22,594 nt of DNA, taken from NCBI GenBank assembly GCA_002479215.1, contig DLME01000140.1, positions 1 through 22,594 of the forward strand, given 5' to 3'. The stretch is from Syntrophaceae bacterium UBA7544. Lineage in GTDB: Bacteria > Desulfobacterota > Syntrophia > Syntrophales > Smithellaceae. Below, in pieces: positions 14,017 through 22,178 of this stretch. The stretch's first letter is position 1. Every line of letters begins with the position of its first letter. The translations under genes and the position numbers were made by a program. A model generated the notes under the pieces. It had not been told where the DNA came from. It saw only the letters and a program-made list of their open reading frames with translations, and ran no database searches.

Positions 14017-16671
14017 TTACATCGACATGCCGATAGTAAATTCAAAACGGCCCATAGAATCATCATTTATATTCCCGCGGTTAAGCACGTAGCCGTATTC
14101 AAGCCTTAAAGGGCCGATCGGCGAATACCAGCGAATACCGCATCCTACGGACTGCCTCAAATCATTAATATAATATCCGCTATCCCAGGTGTTACCGGCA
14201 TCGTAAAAAAGAACGCCTTTCATGCCGGCATCTTTAATGAGTGGAAAGACGAGTTCAAAATTAAAGACTAACATGGTTGTCCCCCCAATAACATTATCCG
14301 TCCCCGGATTAGTCGGACCGATGTAACGAAATCCGCGCAGATCATTAATACCGCCTAAAACATACCTTTCGAATATGGGTATTCTTGAAGAGTCATCATC
14401 CATGTTTTGGATATATCCAATCCGCCCTTTCGCTCCAAATACCATATCCCAAAACAGCGGATAATAAACGTAGGCCCCCGCTGAGTATTTGATTAATTTT
14501 ACATCCCCTCCCAAAGGGGGACCTGCGTATTTTATAGATATGCTGGTTTTAGTTCCCTTGGTGGGAAACATAATATCGTCGGTTGTATCGCGTACTAAAC
14601 TTAATGTTGCGGCGCTTTCGATTCTTTCACCTGTCTGATCTATAATATTCTGTGGTGCAGTGGTTAGAATAACATCCTCAATATCATTGTAGGAAAGATT
14701 ATAGCCGGCGTAGCCGCTTACTTTTTCCCAAAGCGGATAGCCGAAAGTAAGCCCTACACCGCGTGTATCCAAAGTGTAAGAGTCATATATTTTTTGATAT
14801 TTCCAGATGTCCGCTTTACACCAAAGGGGCAGGTCAAAAAGCCATGGTTCGGTAAAAGATAAGTCAATCGCGTTGGTGGTGGAACCTAAAGACGCTTTCA
14901 GACTTAAAGTTTGACCATAACCCAGGAAATTTTGTTCGGTTATCTGCCCCATGATAATAGCCTGATCAGCCGCGCTGTAACCGGCGCCAACCATAAACGT
15001 ACCGGTATTTTTTTCCTTAACCCGTATATTGATGTCTGTTTTACTTTTATCAAGGCTTTTTTCCGTCTGGAAATCTACTTCTTCAAAGTACCTGATGCGG
15101 TTCAAATTAGCATAACTGTTCTTTAATTTATAGTTGGAATACAAGTCCCCTTCAACTATTTCCAACTGGCGCCGGATAACCTTGTCGCGGGTATTGGTAT
15201 TGCCGGTAATATTAATACGGTTAATATAAACCAGTCCGCCTTTAGTTATTTGAAAATCAACATCGACCAATTGTTCTTTTTCTTTGGTATCAATTTTCGG
15301 ATTAACATCGGCATAGGCGTAGCCTTCATTATTACAGGCTTGCGTTAACAAATCTATGTCCTTCATGATCGCTTCGCGGTCATAATTGTTGCCTTGCTTT
15401 GTTTTCAACGCTTCCAGCAATTCGGCTCTGGGCTTTACGAGTAAATCGCCGGAAATTTCCACCTTACCGATTTTAAATCTTTTCCCCTCTTTAATTTGAA
15501 TTTTTATGTAAATTCCTTTTTTATCGAATGTTATTTCTGGTTCGGCGATTTGAGAATTAATAAAACCGTTATTGAAATAAAAAGCGATTAATTTATTGAC
15601 GTCTTGCTTGAGTTGATCGCGCTTCAATAAGCCGGAATCTGTAAAAAAGTTTAAAATGTTGTATTCTGAAGTGCTCATCATGTTTCTAAGCTCTTTGGAA
15701 GAGTAGGCTTCATTACCTTCAAAGGTAATCGTTCTGACATAGACCCGGTCATTTTCTTTGATATCCAAAATTACGTGGAAATCTTTTTCTCCATCTTTTT
15801 CGACTGCGTCGGTTATCTCGGCATTATAATAACCCTTACTGTCATAAAGTGTTTTAATTTTTTCTATGTCTGCCTTGATTTTTTCCTGATTCAAACTTTG
15901 TTTGGTCTTGATTGTCATGACCTCTTGGATATCATCTTTGCTTAAGGCTTTATTGCCTTTGATCTGAATATCCGTGATCAGCCCTTTTTCCAGCACAGTA
16001 AAAGTTACAATTTTCCCTTGCGGCGTTGAAGCCGCCCCCGCGCTTACATCCAGGAAAAAGCCCATTTTGAAAATTGTCTTAATATCGGCGGTGACATCTT
16101 CTTCAAAAAAAGGCTTACCCTCTTTGCTTTTAATCTGCTGAATAATGGCGGACGCCTCAATCTTTCGATTTCCCTTAATTTCAATTTTGGCTATTTTCTC
16201 AATTAGTCCTGTTCGAACAAGAATTTCGGTTTTTAATTGAGCTGCTATAGAACCGAGATTGGCCAATCCTTTGCCTTGAACGGAAACCGGAGATAAAATA
16301 TTTCCCGTGCCGATATCAATTATTTTAGCGTCAACACTTAAAGTTTCATCCAGTTGGGTCAAACTACCCATAACAACAAAATCAGCATGCAGAGATTTCC
16401 CCGCGCTAATCGCCCGACGTTCATCTACTTTCGCTTTACCTTTAAGAAACGAATCCGCAGAAATCAATTGAATACGTTTTTCCTTTTTTAATTCTTCGGA
16501 CAATTTTCTATATAGGGACTCTTTGATGGCGGCACTATCTTCCTTACTGTAAACTTCAAAAGGCAGTATGCTGATTTTTTTTAATTCCTGAGCGTGAGCA
16601 TGGAGAAGAGGGAAAAGCGACAAAAGCAAAAATATCGAACACACAGGACGAGCTATTTTATTTATAATCAT
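14017..16671 (-). CDS. bamA: Outer-membrane protein assembly factor BamA with extra N-terminal TolB-like domain
   Basis: BamA is the Omp85 beta-barrel that folds outer-membrane proteins. The 884-residue precursor has a signal peptide (cleavage near HAHA-Q, residue 27). Residues about 31-153 form an extra domain with a TolB/FlgT-like look (KKISILPFEV, then DFVVMGSLTQL and SVDAKIIDIGTGNIL). About five POTRA domains follow (161-500), the first beginning AKIEIKGNRKIEASAI, and then the barrel. The loop-6 motif appears as DLRGFRY (LRGF instead of VRGF). The last residues, FEFTIGMSM, align with a beta-signal but end in Met rather than an aromatic residue. E. coli BamA has 810 residues, so the size difference is largely the added domain. 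The gene overlaps lolD by 14 bases and precedes skp. Confidence 0.93.
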   Translation of the reverse strand: MIINKIARPVCSIFLLLSLFPLLHAHAQELKKISILPFEVYSKEDSAAIKESLYRKLSEELKKEKRIQLISADSFLKGKAKVDERRAISAGKSLHADFVVMGSLTQLDETLSVDAKIIDIGTGNILSPVSVQGKGLANLGSIAAQLKTEILVRTGLIEKIAKIEIKGNRKIEASAIIQQIKSKEGKPFFEEDVTADIKTIFKMGFFLDVSAGAASTPQGKIVTFTVLEKGLITDIQIKGNKALSKDDIQEVMTIKTKQSLNQEKIKADIEKIKTLYDSKGYYNAEITDAVEKDGEKDFHVILDIKENDRVYVRTITFEGNEAYSSKELRNMMSTSEYNILNFFTDSGLLKRDQLKQDVNKLIAFYFNNGFINSQIAEPEITFDKKGIYIKIQIKEGKRFKIGKVEISGDLLVKPRAELLEALKTKQGNNYDREAIMKDIDLLTQACNNEGYAYADVNPKIDTKEKEQLVDVDFQITKGGLVYINRINITGNTNTRDKVIRRQLEIVEGDLYSNYKLKNSYANLNRIRYFEEVDFQTEKSLDKSKTDINIRVKEKNTGTFMVGAGYSAADQAIIMGQITEQNFLGYGQTLSLKASLGSTTNAIDLSFTEPWLFDLPLWCKADIWKYQKIYDSYTLDTRGVGLTFGYPLWEKVSGYAGYNLSYNDIEDVILTTAPQNIIDQTGERIESAATLSLVRDTTDDIMFPTKGTKTSISIKYAGPPLGGDVKLIKYSAGAYVYYPLFWDMVFGAKGRIGYIQNMDDDSSRIPIFERYVLGGINDLRGFRYIGPTNPGTDNVIGGTTMLVFNFELVFPLIKDAGMKGVLFYDAGNTWDSGYYINDLRQSVGCGIRWYSPIGPLRLEYGYVLNRGNINDDSMGRFEFTIGMSM

Positions 16672-17329
16672 AAATTCTTCCGTCGCGCAGCCCGATCCTG
16701 CGGGACATCCTTTCTGCTAATAATTTGTTATGAGTTACGACAACAAGTGTGATCTTTCTTATTGCATTTAAATTAACCAGAATGTCTTCTATCTTTTTTC
16801 CTGTCTCTGTGTCAAGATTTCCTGTAGGTTCATCCGCAAGCAATATTTCCGGCTCCATTATCAGAGCGCGAGCAATGGCCACCCGTTGTTGCTCTCCGCC
16901 GGAAAGTTCTCCCGGCTTGTGCCTTAATCGATGTTCTAATCCAACTTCCGCAAGCACTTTACAAGCTTTTTCAGCGACTTGCTTTCTCGGCATGCCGCTG
17001 ATTAAAGCCGGCATCATAGTGTTTTCTATGGCATCGAATTCGGGAAGTAAATTATTAAATTGAAAAATGAAACCTATCATTGAATTGCGGAATCGAGCCA
17101 TCTTTTTTTCTTCCCAAGCAAAAACATTTAGTCCATTTATATAAAGATGCCCTTCCGTCGGGTGATCCAACGTGCCCAAAATATGAATTAAAGTACTTTT
17201 GCCGGCGCCGGAAACACCAAGCATTGCCAATGATTCTCCCTTGGCAATTTCCATATTCAGGCCGCGCAGTACTTCAATTTTATTGCCGTCTTTAAAAAAA
17301 GTTTTCGATAAATTTTTCAGTAAGATCAT
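16658..17329 (-). CDS. lolD: Lipoprotein-releasing system ATP-binding protein
   Basis: This ATPase drives release of outer-membrane lipoproteins from the inner membrane to LolA. It has 223 residues, a single nucleotide-binding domain. Walker A is GVSGAGKST (38-46), the Q-loop is in [23 protein letters not shown], the signature is [15 protein letters not shown], and Walker B is [19 protein letters not shown] and ENTMMPALI are features of LolD within the MacB/LolD/FtsE group. It follows the permease gene by 21 bases and overlaps bamA by 14, so the three are likely co-translated. MacB-type export is an alternative, but the LolC-like partner and context favour LolD. Confidence 0.92.
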   Translation of the reverse strand: MILLKNLSKTFFKDGNKIEVLRGLNMEIAKGESLAMLGVSGAGKSTLIHILGTLDHPTEGHLYINGLNVFAWEEKKMARFRNSMIGFIFQFNNLLPEFDAIENTMMPALISGMPRKQVAEKACKVLAEVGLEHRLRHKPGELSGGEQQRVAIARALIMEPEILLADEPTGNLDTETGKKIEDILVNLNAIRKITLVVVTHNKLLAERMSRRIGLRDGRIYDYK

Positions 17330-17350
17330 CTTTGACTTTCATAAAATTAA

Positions 17351-18625
17351 TTATTCATACCTTAAGGCTTCTGCCGGATCCAACCGCGATGCTCTTAAGG
17401 AAGGATAAATTGTGGATAAGAAGCAAACAATCAATGTGCCGATAATAATGATAATAACATCACCATAATTAACCTGTGAGGGAAGCTCGCTCAAGTAGTA
17501 AACATCACCGGGTAAAATCTTAAAGTGGAAAATTTTCTCCACAAAAAGCGATACTTTCTGCAAGTTCAGGGCTACAGAAAGACCCGCAATACAGCCTAAA
17601 AATGTCCCGATTACGCCTACAATCAGGCCTTGATATATGAATATTTTCATTATGCCGCGGGAAGTTGCTCCCATTGATTTCAAAATAGCGATATCTTTGC
17701 TTTTTTCCATAACAATCATTATCAAAGCGCTGATTATATTAAAAGCAGCAACAAGGACAATTAAACTCAAAATAATAAACATGACGCGTTTTTCCAGTTT
17801 TAAGGCGGCAAAAAGATTTTTATTCATTTGCATCCAGTTATTCGCCCAAAAGGGGAAACCCAGTTTACTTTGAATTCTGCGGGCAATGCTATCCGCCTTA
17901 TAAATATCATCGACTTTAATATCAATTCCGGTGACACTATCACCCATTTGTAAAAAATCCTGACAATTACGTAAAGATAAATAAGCAAGTGTCGAATCGT
18001 ACTCGTAAAATCCAGACTCGAAAATACCTACAACGGCAAATTTCTTCATGCGGGGCATCATGCCCATCGGCGTAGAGATACCCACCGGCAAAATAATGGT
18101 GATTGTATCGTAAAGAAAAATTCCCATATTTCTCGCCATTTCCTTACCGATGACAATTCCGCCTATCTGTTCATTGTACTTCCGGGAGAGTTCCTGGGGA
18201 ATTTTATTGAGATATTCAATACTGCCCTCTCTGATTTTTCCCAAATTGATAACTTGGAAAGCGCTTTGAGTATCCAAACCGCGAATGACTACACCGCTGA
18301 CACCGTTACCGCTGCGAATCATCGCCTGAGTGTAAATAAAAGGAGTGGAAGCAACGACTCCTTCCGTTCCGGTAATCAATTCTTGAACTTTTGTATAGTT
18401 TTTCATGGAGCCGCCTATATCCGCCGTCAGTTCGATATGGGATTTAATCCCCAGGATTTTCGTGCGTAAGTCCGTTTCAAATCCATTCATAACTGCAAGC
18501 ACAATAATCAAGGCCGCTACACCCAAAAAAATACCAAAGATCGAGATAAAGGTGATGATCGAAACAAAAACTTGCTTGCGTTTCGCTCTTAAATAACGTT
18601 TGCTTATAAAAAATTCGTAAGGCAT
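17351..18625 (-). CDS. Lipoprotein-releasing ABC transporter permease (LolC/LolE family)
   Basis: This is a 424-residue inner-membrane protein of the LolC/LolE/MacB-FtsX type. It starts MPYEFFISKRYLRAKRKQVF, typical of LolC/E. TM1 is at about 24-47, a large periplasmic domain spans about 50-275, and three further helices lie between about 280 and 415 (including RVMFIILSLIVLVAAFNII and GLIVGVIGTFLGCIAGLSV). The C-terminal SRLDPAEALRYE is the family ending. EKSKDIAILKSMGAT contains the cytoplasmic coupling region to LolD. Only one permease gene accompanies lolD here, whereas E. coli has lolC and lolE on either side of lolD. A homodimer (LolF-like) is therefore possible, and no C or E name is assigned. 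The gene starts 63 bases after lysS. Confidence 0.9.
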   Translation of the reverse strand: MPYEFFISKRYLRAKRKQVFVSIITFISIFGIFLGVAALIIVLAVMNGFETDLRTKILGIKSHIELTADIGGSMKNYTKVQELITGTEGVVASTPFIYTQAMIRSGNGVSGVVIRGLDTQSAFQVINLGKIREGSIEYLNKIPQELSRKYNEQIGGIVIGKEMARNMGIFLYDTITIILPVGISTPMGMMPRMKKFAVVGIFESGFYEYDSTLAYLSLRNCQDFLQMGDSVTGIDIKVDDIYKADSIARRIQSKLGFPFWANNWMQMNKNLFAALKLEKRVMFIILSLIVLVAAFNIISALIMIVMEKSKDIAILKSMGATSRGIMKIFIYQGLIVGVIGTFLGCIAGLSVALNLQKVSLFVEKIFHFKILPGDVYYLSELPSQVNYGDVIIIIIGTLIVCFLSTIYPSLRASRLDPAEALRYE

Positions 18626-18688
18626 TAAAAAACATCCTGCAATGGGGGTTATTTAATTTCCTGGAAAAAATTAGTGATTATCGCTATT

Positions 18689-20170
18689 TTATTCCTGTCT
18701 TGTCCTTAACATAGGAAATAAAATGACGTCTCTAATGGAAGCTGAATTGGTAAAAAGCATTGCCATGCGGTCGATACCGATACCTTCACCGGCTGTGGGT
18801 GGCATAGCGTATTCCAATGTTCTGATGTAATCTTCATCCATTTCATGAGCTTCGTCATCACCGGCCTCTCTTTCCTTCAACTGTTGTAAAAATCTTTCCC
18901 TTTGATCACCGGGATCATTTAATTCTGAAAAGGCATTGGCAATTTCCTTGCCGTAAATATATAATTCAAATCGGTCGGTTAAGTTAATATCAGTAGCCGA
19001 CCGGCGCGAAAGGGGAGATACAGCCACCGGATAATGAGTGACAAATGTCGGTTGAATGAGCTTTTTTTCGACAAGCTCATCGAAAATGGCCATTAAGATT
19101 TTCCCTAAAGAATCGGTTTCTTTGCTTTCGCAACCGGCCCTCCGGGCAAAAGCCAAAGCCTGGGCTTGATTTTCCAGCGCAGTTGGGGGCATTCCTGCCA
19201 TTTCTACAAGAGCTTCCTTAACGGATACGCGCCGCCAAGGCGGGGTCAAGTCGATTTGGGTATCCTGATAATTGAATTTCAGCCCACTAAATAAATCGGC
19301 AGCAATAAAGGTAAATAAATTTTCGGTAAAAGGCATCAAATCTTCATAAGTAGTATAGGCCCAATAAAATTCCAGCATGGTAAATTCTGGATTATGAAAA
19401 GTCGAAATGCCTTCGTTGCGGAAGTTACGATTAATTTCATAGACTCTTTCCAGCCCGCCGGTAACAAGCCTCTTTAAATAAAGCTCCGGGGCAATCCGTA
19501 AGTAAAAATCCATATCCAGTGCATTATGATGGGTTTTAAAGGGGCGGGCAATTGCTCCACCGGCACGCGGTTGCATCATCGGTGTTTCCACTTCTAAAAA
19601 GTCATGCTCGTCCATAAATTTGCGAATAAGTTGAATAATACGGCTGCGCCTGTAAAAAATTTCCTTAACCTTGGGGCTGCTAATCAAATCAAGATGTCTC
19701 TGGCGGTATCTGGTTTCAATATCGGTGAGGCCGTGCCATTTTTCCGGCAGAGGCCTTATTGCTTTGGAAAGCAGGCGTAAATCCTCTGCTTCGATAGTTA
19801 ATTCGTTGGTCTTAGTACGAAAGAGTTTGCCGGAAATATAAACAATATCACCAATATCAAGTTTTTTAAAAATGAAGAACGCATCATCGCTCAGGATGTT
19901 TTTGGCTATGTAGCTTTGGATTTGGCCCCTGCGGTCCTGAATCTTGATAAACGCCGCTTTGCCGAAATTGCGCACGGCCATTAACCGTCCCGCTAGGGAA
20001 AATTTCTGCCTTAACTTAGAAAGATTCTCGCTATCAGAATTACCAAACTGAGCAAAAATTTCTGCCGTAGTATTTTGGGGTTTTATATCATTGGGATATA
20101 GGTCGACCCCCGCTGCTCTTAGGGCCGCTATTTTCTCCAGACGGGCATGCAAAAGTTCATTATCTTCCAT
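18689..20170 (-). CDS. lysS: Lysine--tRNA ligase, class II
   Basis: This enzyme charges tRNA-Lys in the cytosol. The 493-residue protein has an N-terminal anticodon-binding OB fold (about 57-135, with KFSLAGRLMAVRNFGKAAFIKIQDRRG in two overlapping parts). Its class II catalytic domain has motif 2 around 243-272 (YEINRNFRNEGIS, HNPEFTMLEFYWAY) and motif 3 at the end (GEGIGIDRMAMLF). The ATG at 20170 is chosen because GGAG lies six bases upstream. A TTG-started version reaching 20227 would run through the candidate promoter. It is the first gene of the envelope operon, an arrangement that ties a housekeeping gene to outer-membrane biogenesis. The two have no known functional link. Confidence 0.95.
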   Translation of the reverse strand: MEDNELLHARLEKIAALRAAGVDLYPNDIKPQNTTAEIFAQFGNSDSENLSKLRQKFSLAGRLMAVRNFGKAAFIKIQDRRGQIQSYIAKNILSDDAFFIFKKLDIGDIVYISGKLFRTKTNELTIEAEDLRLLSKAIRPLPEKWHGLTDIETRYRQRHLDLISSPKVKEIFYRRSRIIQLIRKFMDEHDFLEVETPMMQPRAGGAIARPFKTHHNALDMDFYLRIAPELYLKRLVTGGLERVYEINRNFRNEGISTFHNPEFTMLEFYWAYTTYEDLMPFTENLFTFIAADLFSGLKFNYQDTQIDLTPPWRRVSVKEALVEMAGMPPTALENQAQALAFARRAGCESKETDSLGKILMAIFDELVEKKLIQPTFVTHYPVAVSPLSRRSATDINLTDRFELYIYGKEIANAFSELNDPGDQRERFLQQLKEREAGDDEAHEMDEDYIRTLEYAMPPTAGEGIGIDRMAMLFTNSASIRDVILFPMLRTRQE

Positions 20171-20200
20171 AATTTCTCCGCTTTTTATAAAGCTAGTTTG

Positions 20201-20227
20201 ATTATATTTATTTTGCCAAATAGTCAA
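20201..20227 (-). promoter_or_regulatory. Candidate sigma-70 promoter for lysS and the envelope operon
   Basis: On the - strand, TTGACT (20227-20222) precedes TATAAT (20206-20201) with a 15-base spacer. The -10 is a perfect consensus and the -35 matches five of six, but the spacer is two short of ideal. Transcription from about 20194 would give a leader of about 24 bases containing the GGAG site of lysS. It overlaps the divergent ssb promoter. Confidence 0.45.
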
Positions 20228-20242
20228 GTAGGATTGTATAAT
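20213..20242 (+). promoter_or_regulatory. Candidate sigma-70 promoter for ssb
   Basis: TTGCCA (20213-20218) and TATAAT (20237-20242) are separated by 18 bases, close to the sigma-70 consensus. The start point would be near 20249, giving a leader of about 105 bases before ssb. It shares 20213-20227 with the opposing lysS promoter. I noticed no LexA-type box by eye in the leader. Confidence 0.6.
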
Positions 20243-20353
20243 AATAACCGGATGCTAAAGATAATTTTAAAACGAGTTGGCAATGCAAATTTAGTTTGCT
20301 ACAAGCAGCAATGTTATGTATTATAAATGAGACTTATCAATAGGGAGGTCAAA

Positions 20354-20767
20354 ATGGTAAACAAGGCAATGTTAATTGGCAGACTGGGTAAAGATCCGGA
20401 AGTTCGTTATACACCGGATGGCACAATGGTCACTAATTTCAATTTAGCCACGGACGAACAGTGGAAAGATAAAAATGGAGAAAAAGTTCAAAAAACAGAG
20501 TGGCATAGAATAGTTACTTTCGGGAAATTAGCTGAAATTTGTGGCAATTATCTAGTTAAAGGAAAGTTGATATTTGTGGAAGGGCGGATTCAAACACGCT
20601 CCTGGGAAGATAAGGATGGTGTAAAACGCTTTACCACGGAAATTATAGCTTCCAATATGCAGATGCTTGATTCCAAAGCTCAGAGCAAAGCGGATGATTC
20701 ATCTTCGGAGGCCTCATCTGTAAGTTCCAATAATGCTGGAACTCCGACAGACGATGTTCCCTTTTGA
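20354..20767 (+). CDS. ssb: Single-stranded DNA-binding protein
   Basis: SSB coats single-stranded DNA during replication, repair and recombination. The 137-residue protein has an N-terminal OB fold (1-105) beginning [20 protein letters not shown], with [21 protein letters not shown] and [10 protein letters not shown] typical of bacterial SSB. A Ser/Asp-rich flexible linker follows, ending in the acidic tip DDVPF, a variant of the DDIPF motif that recruits partner proteins. The ATG at 20354 follows GGGAGG at 20343-20348, whereas an ATG at 20327 lacks a site and adds nine unconserved residues. The gene is alone on its strand, divergent from lysS and convergent with tatA. Confidence 0.96.
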   Translation: MVNKAMLIGRLGKDPEVRYTPDGTMVTNFNLATDEQWKDKNGEKVQKTEWHRIVTFGKLAEICGNYLVKGKLIFVEGRIQTRSWEDKDGVKRFTTEIIASNMQMLDSKAQSKADDSSSEASSVSSNNAGTPTDDVPF

Positions 20768-20823
20768 ACGGCAACGTGCATTGCCAATTTTTTTAAAACT
20801 TGCCTATAAGATTAATGGAAATT

Positions 20824-20844
20824 ACCTCTTTAAAATGAGGTTTT
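20824..20844 (+). terminator. Weak rho-independent terminator candidate after ssb
   Basis: ACCTC (20824-20828) pairs with GAGGT (20837-20841) around an eight-base A/T loop. The second arm runs into TTTT (20841-20844). It lies 57 bases after the ssb stop. The stem is only five pairs, so termination would be modest. Confidence 0.4.
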
Positions 20845-20889
20845 ATCAAAATAATCGCCCCCTTAAAGCATAAATAGAAGGGATACAGT

Positions 20890-20906
20890 TTGCTTTAATA
20901 AAGCAA
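20890..20906. repeat. Perfect 17-base palindrome between convergent ssb and tatA
   Basis: TTGCTTTA and TAAAGCAA flank a single A. ACAGT (20885-20889 region) and ACTGT (20918-20922) form a weaker outer pair, and six T follow at 20926-20931 on the + strand. It could be part of a bidirectional terminator or a protein-binding site. The one-base centre means the inner stem would open to a loop. Confidence 0.5.
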
Positions 20907-20942
20907 CAATAATCGATACTGTGCCGTTTTTTCCATCAGAGT

Positions 20943-21128
20943 TTATTTTTTTCTTCTTCCTTTTTTTGTTTCTTTGTTGGCTATTTCGTTATTTTCGTTG
21001 ACTGATTTCTTGAAGTTTTTAATTCCTTTGCCCAAAGCTGAACCGATTTCCGGCAGTTTTCCGACACCGAAAATAATCAAAATAATTACCAATATTATCA
21101 GTAATTCCGGCATTCCTATTCCAAACAT
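20943..21128 (-). CDS. tatA: Sec-independent protein translocase subunit TatA/TatE family
   Basis: This is a pore-forming component of the twin-arginine pathway, which exports folded proteins across the inner membrane. The 61-residue protein has one N-terminal membrane helix (about 6-21, [15 protein letters not shown]). The hinge motif [10 protein letters not shown] follows, then an amphipathic helix ([14 protein letters not shown]) and a lysine-rich tail. The ATG at 21128 is preferred because GAGG lies seven bases upstream. A start at 21140 would add four residues. It follows rodZ by 31 bases on the same strand. tatC is not in the window. TatA and TatE/TatB-like small proteins are hard to separate by sequence, so the symbol is by family. 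Confidence 0.9.
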   Translation of the reverse strand: MFGIGMPELLIILVIILIIFGVGKLPEIGSALGKGIKNFKKSVNENNEIANKETKKGRRKK

Positions 21129-21159
21129 ATAGTACCTCATCCTTTTTTATTTTTTAAAA

Positions 21160-22020
21160 TTATGGTAACCGCAAGCGGACTACCTGCCCTGATTTCCCCA
21201 GGTTTTCTATTTCTTTTCCCCTAAATTTTATTTTAATTCCGCCGGCATTGCCAATATCCATATCAAAACTTGCTGCTTTGTATTCGATTTTTTCTCCAGG
21301 CTTTAACAAGACTTGGAATGGAGGATTTTGATCGGTTTTAATCCTTATCCACGTTTCTTCAGTTGCTTTAATAATCAAGCGGCTGACTTCTTCATTAGCT
21401 GCTGGTTGCTCAACTTCCGCCGAAGGCTTGGCAGTAACATCCCCCCCGGAGGACGCAACTTGCGCTTGTTTATCAGGATCGTTTACGACAGGATTTAAAT
21501 TGGCTGTCGTTTGTTCGTTTATGGAAGCAGCCGTATTAACTAGTGTAGTTACTATTTGTCCTTTATTTTCGACAGAAGCGGAAACTTTTCCAGTTGAGTC
21601 ATTCATGGTGTCTGTTGCGGGTCGATATTGCATAGAAATCAACCATATTACGGAAGTAACAACTATTAAAATTGATGCAATTGCCCAAAAAGTGCCATAG
21701 TGAGTGATTCTTGTAAAAAGAAAAACTTTGTCTGGAACATCTTCAACCGGAATATTTTCTAAAATATTTAGAGAATTAATATAGTCTTCATATTGGGCAA
21801 GGATTAGTTTGCTGTCAATATCTAAAATGCGGGCGTAACTTTTAATAAAATTTTTTGCGTAGATGGACTCCGGCAGCAGATGAAAGTCGCCATTTTCTAT
21901 GGCCTCTAAATAGGCAACGCTTACGCGTGTGCGCCGGAATACATCTTTAAGAGAAAGACCGCGAGCTTCTCTTTTAGCTTTTAAGCCTTTAAAATTATTA
22001 TTTGAGTTTTCTGTAGCCAT
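21160..22020 (-). CDS. rodZ: RodZ-like cell-shape protein (HTH, one membrane helix, DUF4115)
   Basis: RodZ links the MreB cytoskeleton to the wall-synthesis machinery. The 286-residue protein has a cytoplasmic Cro/CI-type helix-turn-helix domain (about 10-70, LKAKREARGLSLKDVFRRTRVS and SIYAKNFIKSYARIL are typical). One membrane helix follows (about 110-130, FWAIASILIVVTSVIWLIS), then a low-complexity Thr/Ser/Asn periplasmic linker (131-210) and a C-terminal beta domain of the DUF4115 type (213-284, ATEETWIRIKTD and PGEKIEYKA). The ATG at 22020 lacks a clear ribosome binding site but is the only good in-frame start before the HTH. An extended -10 like TGGTAAAAT at 22072-22064 (- strand) may drive it, though I see no good -35. 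Confidence 0.88.
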   Translation of the reverse strand: MATENSNNNFKGLKAKREARGLSLKDVFRRTRVSVAYLEAIENGDFHLLPESIYAKNFIKSYARILDIDSKLILAQYEDYINSLNILENIPVEDVPDKVFLFTRITHYGTFWAIASILIVVTSVIWLISMQYRPATDTMNDSTGKVSASVENKGQIVTTLVNTAASINEQTTANLNPVVNDPDKQAQVASSGGDVTAKPSAEVEQPAANEEVSRLIIKATEETWIRIKTDQNPPFQVLLKPGEKIEYKAASFDMDIGNAGGIKIKFRGKEIENLGKSGQVVRLRLP

Positions 22021-22079
22021 ATAAATCACAAATAAGAATATGTTTATATATTGACTATCATTAATTTTACCACAGTGCA

Positions 22080-22094
22080 ATCCTTTAAAAGGAT
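22080..22094. repeat. 15-base perfect palindrome in the rodZ/suhB divergent region, possible operator
   Basis: ATCCTTT and AAAGGAT flank a central A. It lies 59 bases upstream of the rodZ ATG and 84 bases upstream of the suhB ATG, next to a candidate extended -10 for rodZ. Position and symmetry would suit a dimeric regulator. A/T-rich palindromes of this length also arise by chance. Confidence 0.4.
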
Positions 22095-22178
22095 AAGCAG
22101 TATTTATATTATTACTTTATATTTTTTGTAAATTTTACTACTAATATGTTTCGTTAAATATAGGAGGAGTTTTACACT

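Larger units (their letters stand above)
1749..20170 (-). other. Predicted 17-gene envelope operon, lysS to Trm112-like gene
   Basis: Seventeen genes on one strand follow without a gap over 63 bases. Several junctions overlap: lolD/bamA by 14, the aminotransferase/lpxB by 11, msbA/lpxK by 29 and gmhB/waaC by 4. lpxL and waaF abut. I see no strong internal terminator. The one candidate promoter I can place is upstream of lysS. Internal promoters, for example in the 57-base gap before skp, cannot be excluded by reading. Confidence 0.7.

Noticed and set aside
18654..18673. Imperfect inverted repeat between lysS and lolC/E as an attenuator
   Set aside because: No U-tract follows on the transcribed strand and the arms contain a bulge; short A/T-rich symmetry by chance is enough.
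20171..20227. Upstream TTG start for lysS adding 19 residues
   Set aside because: The ATG at 20170 has GGAG at good spacing and gives the usual family length; the longer form would cover the candidate promoter.
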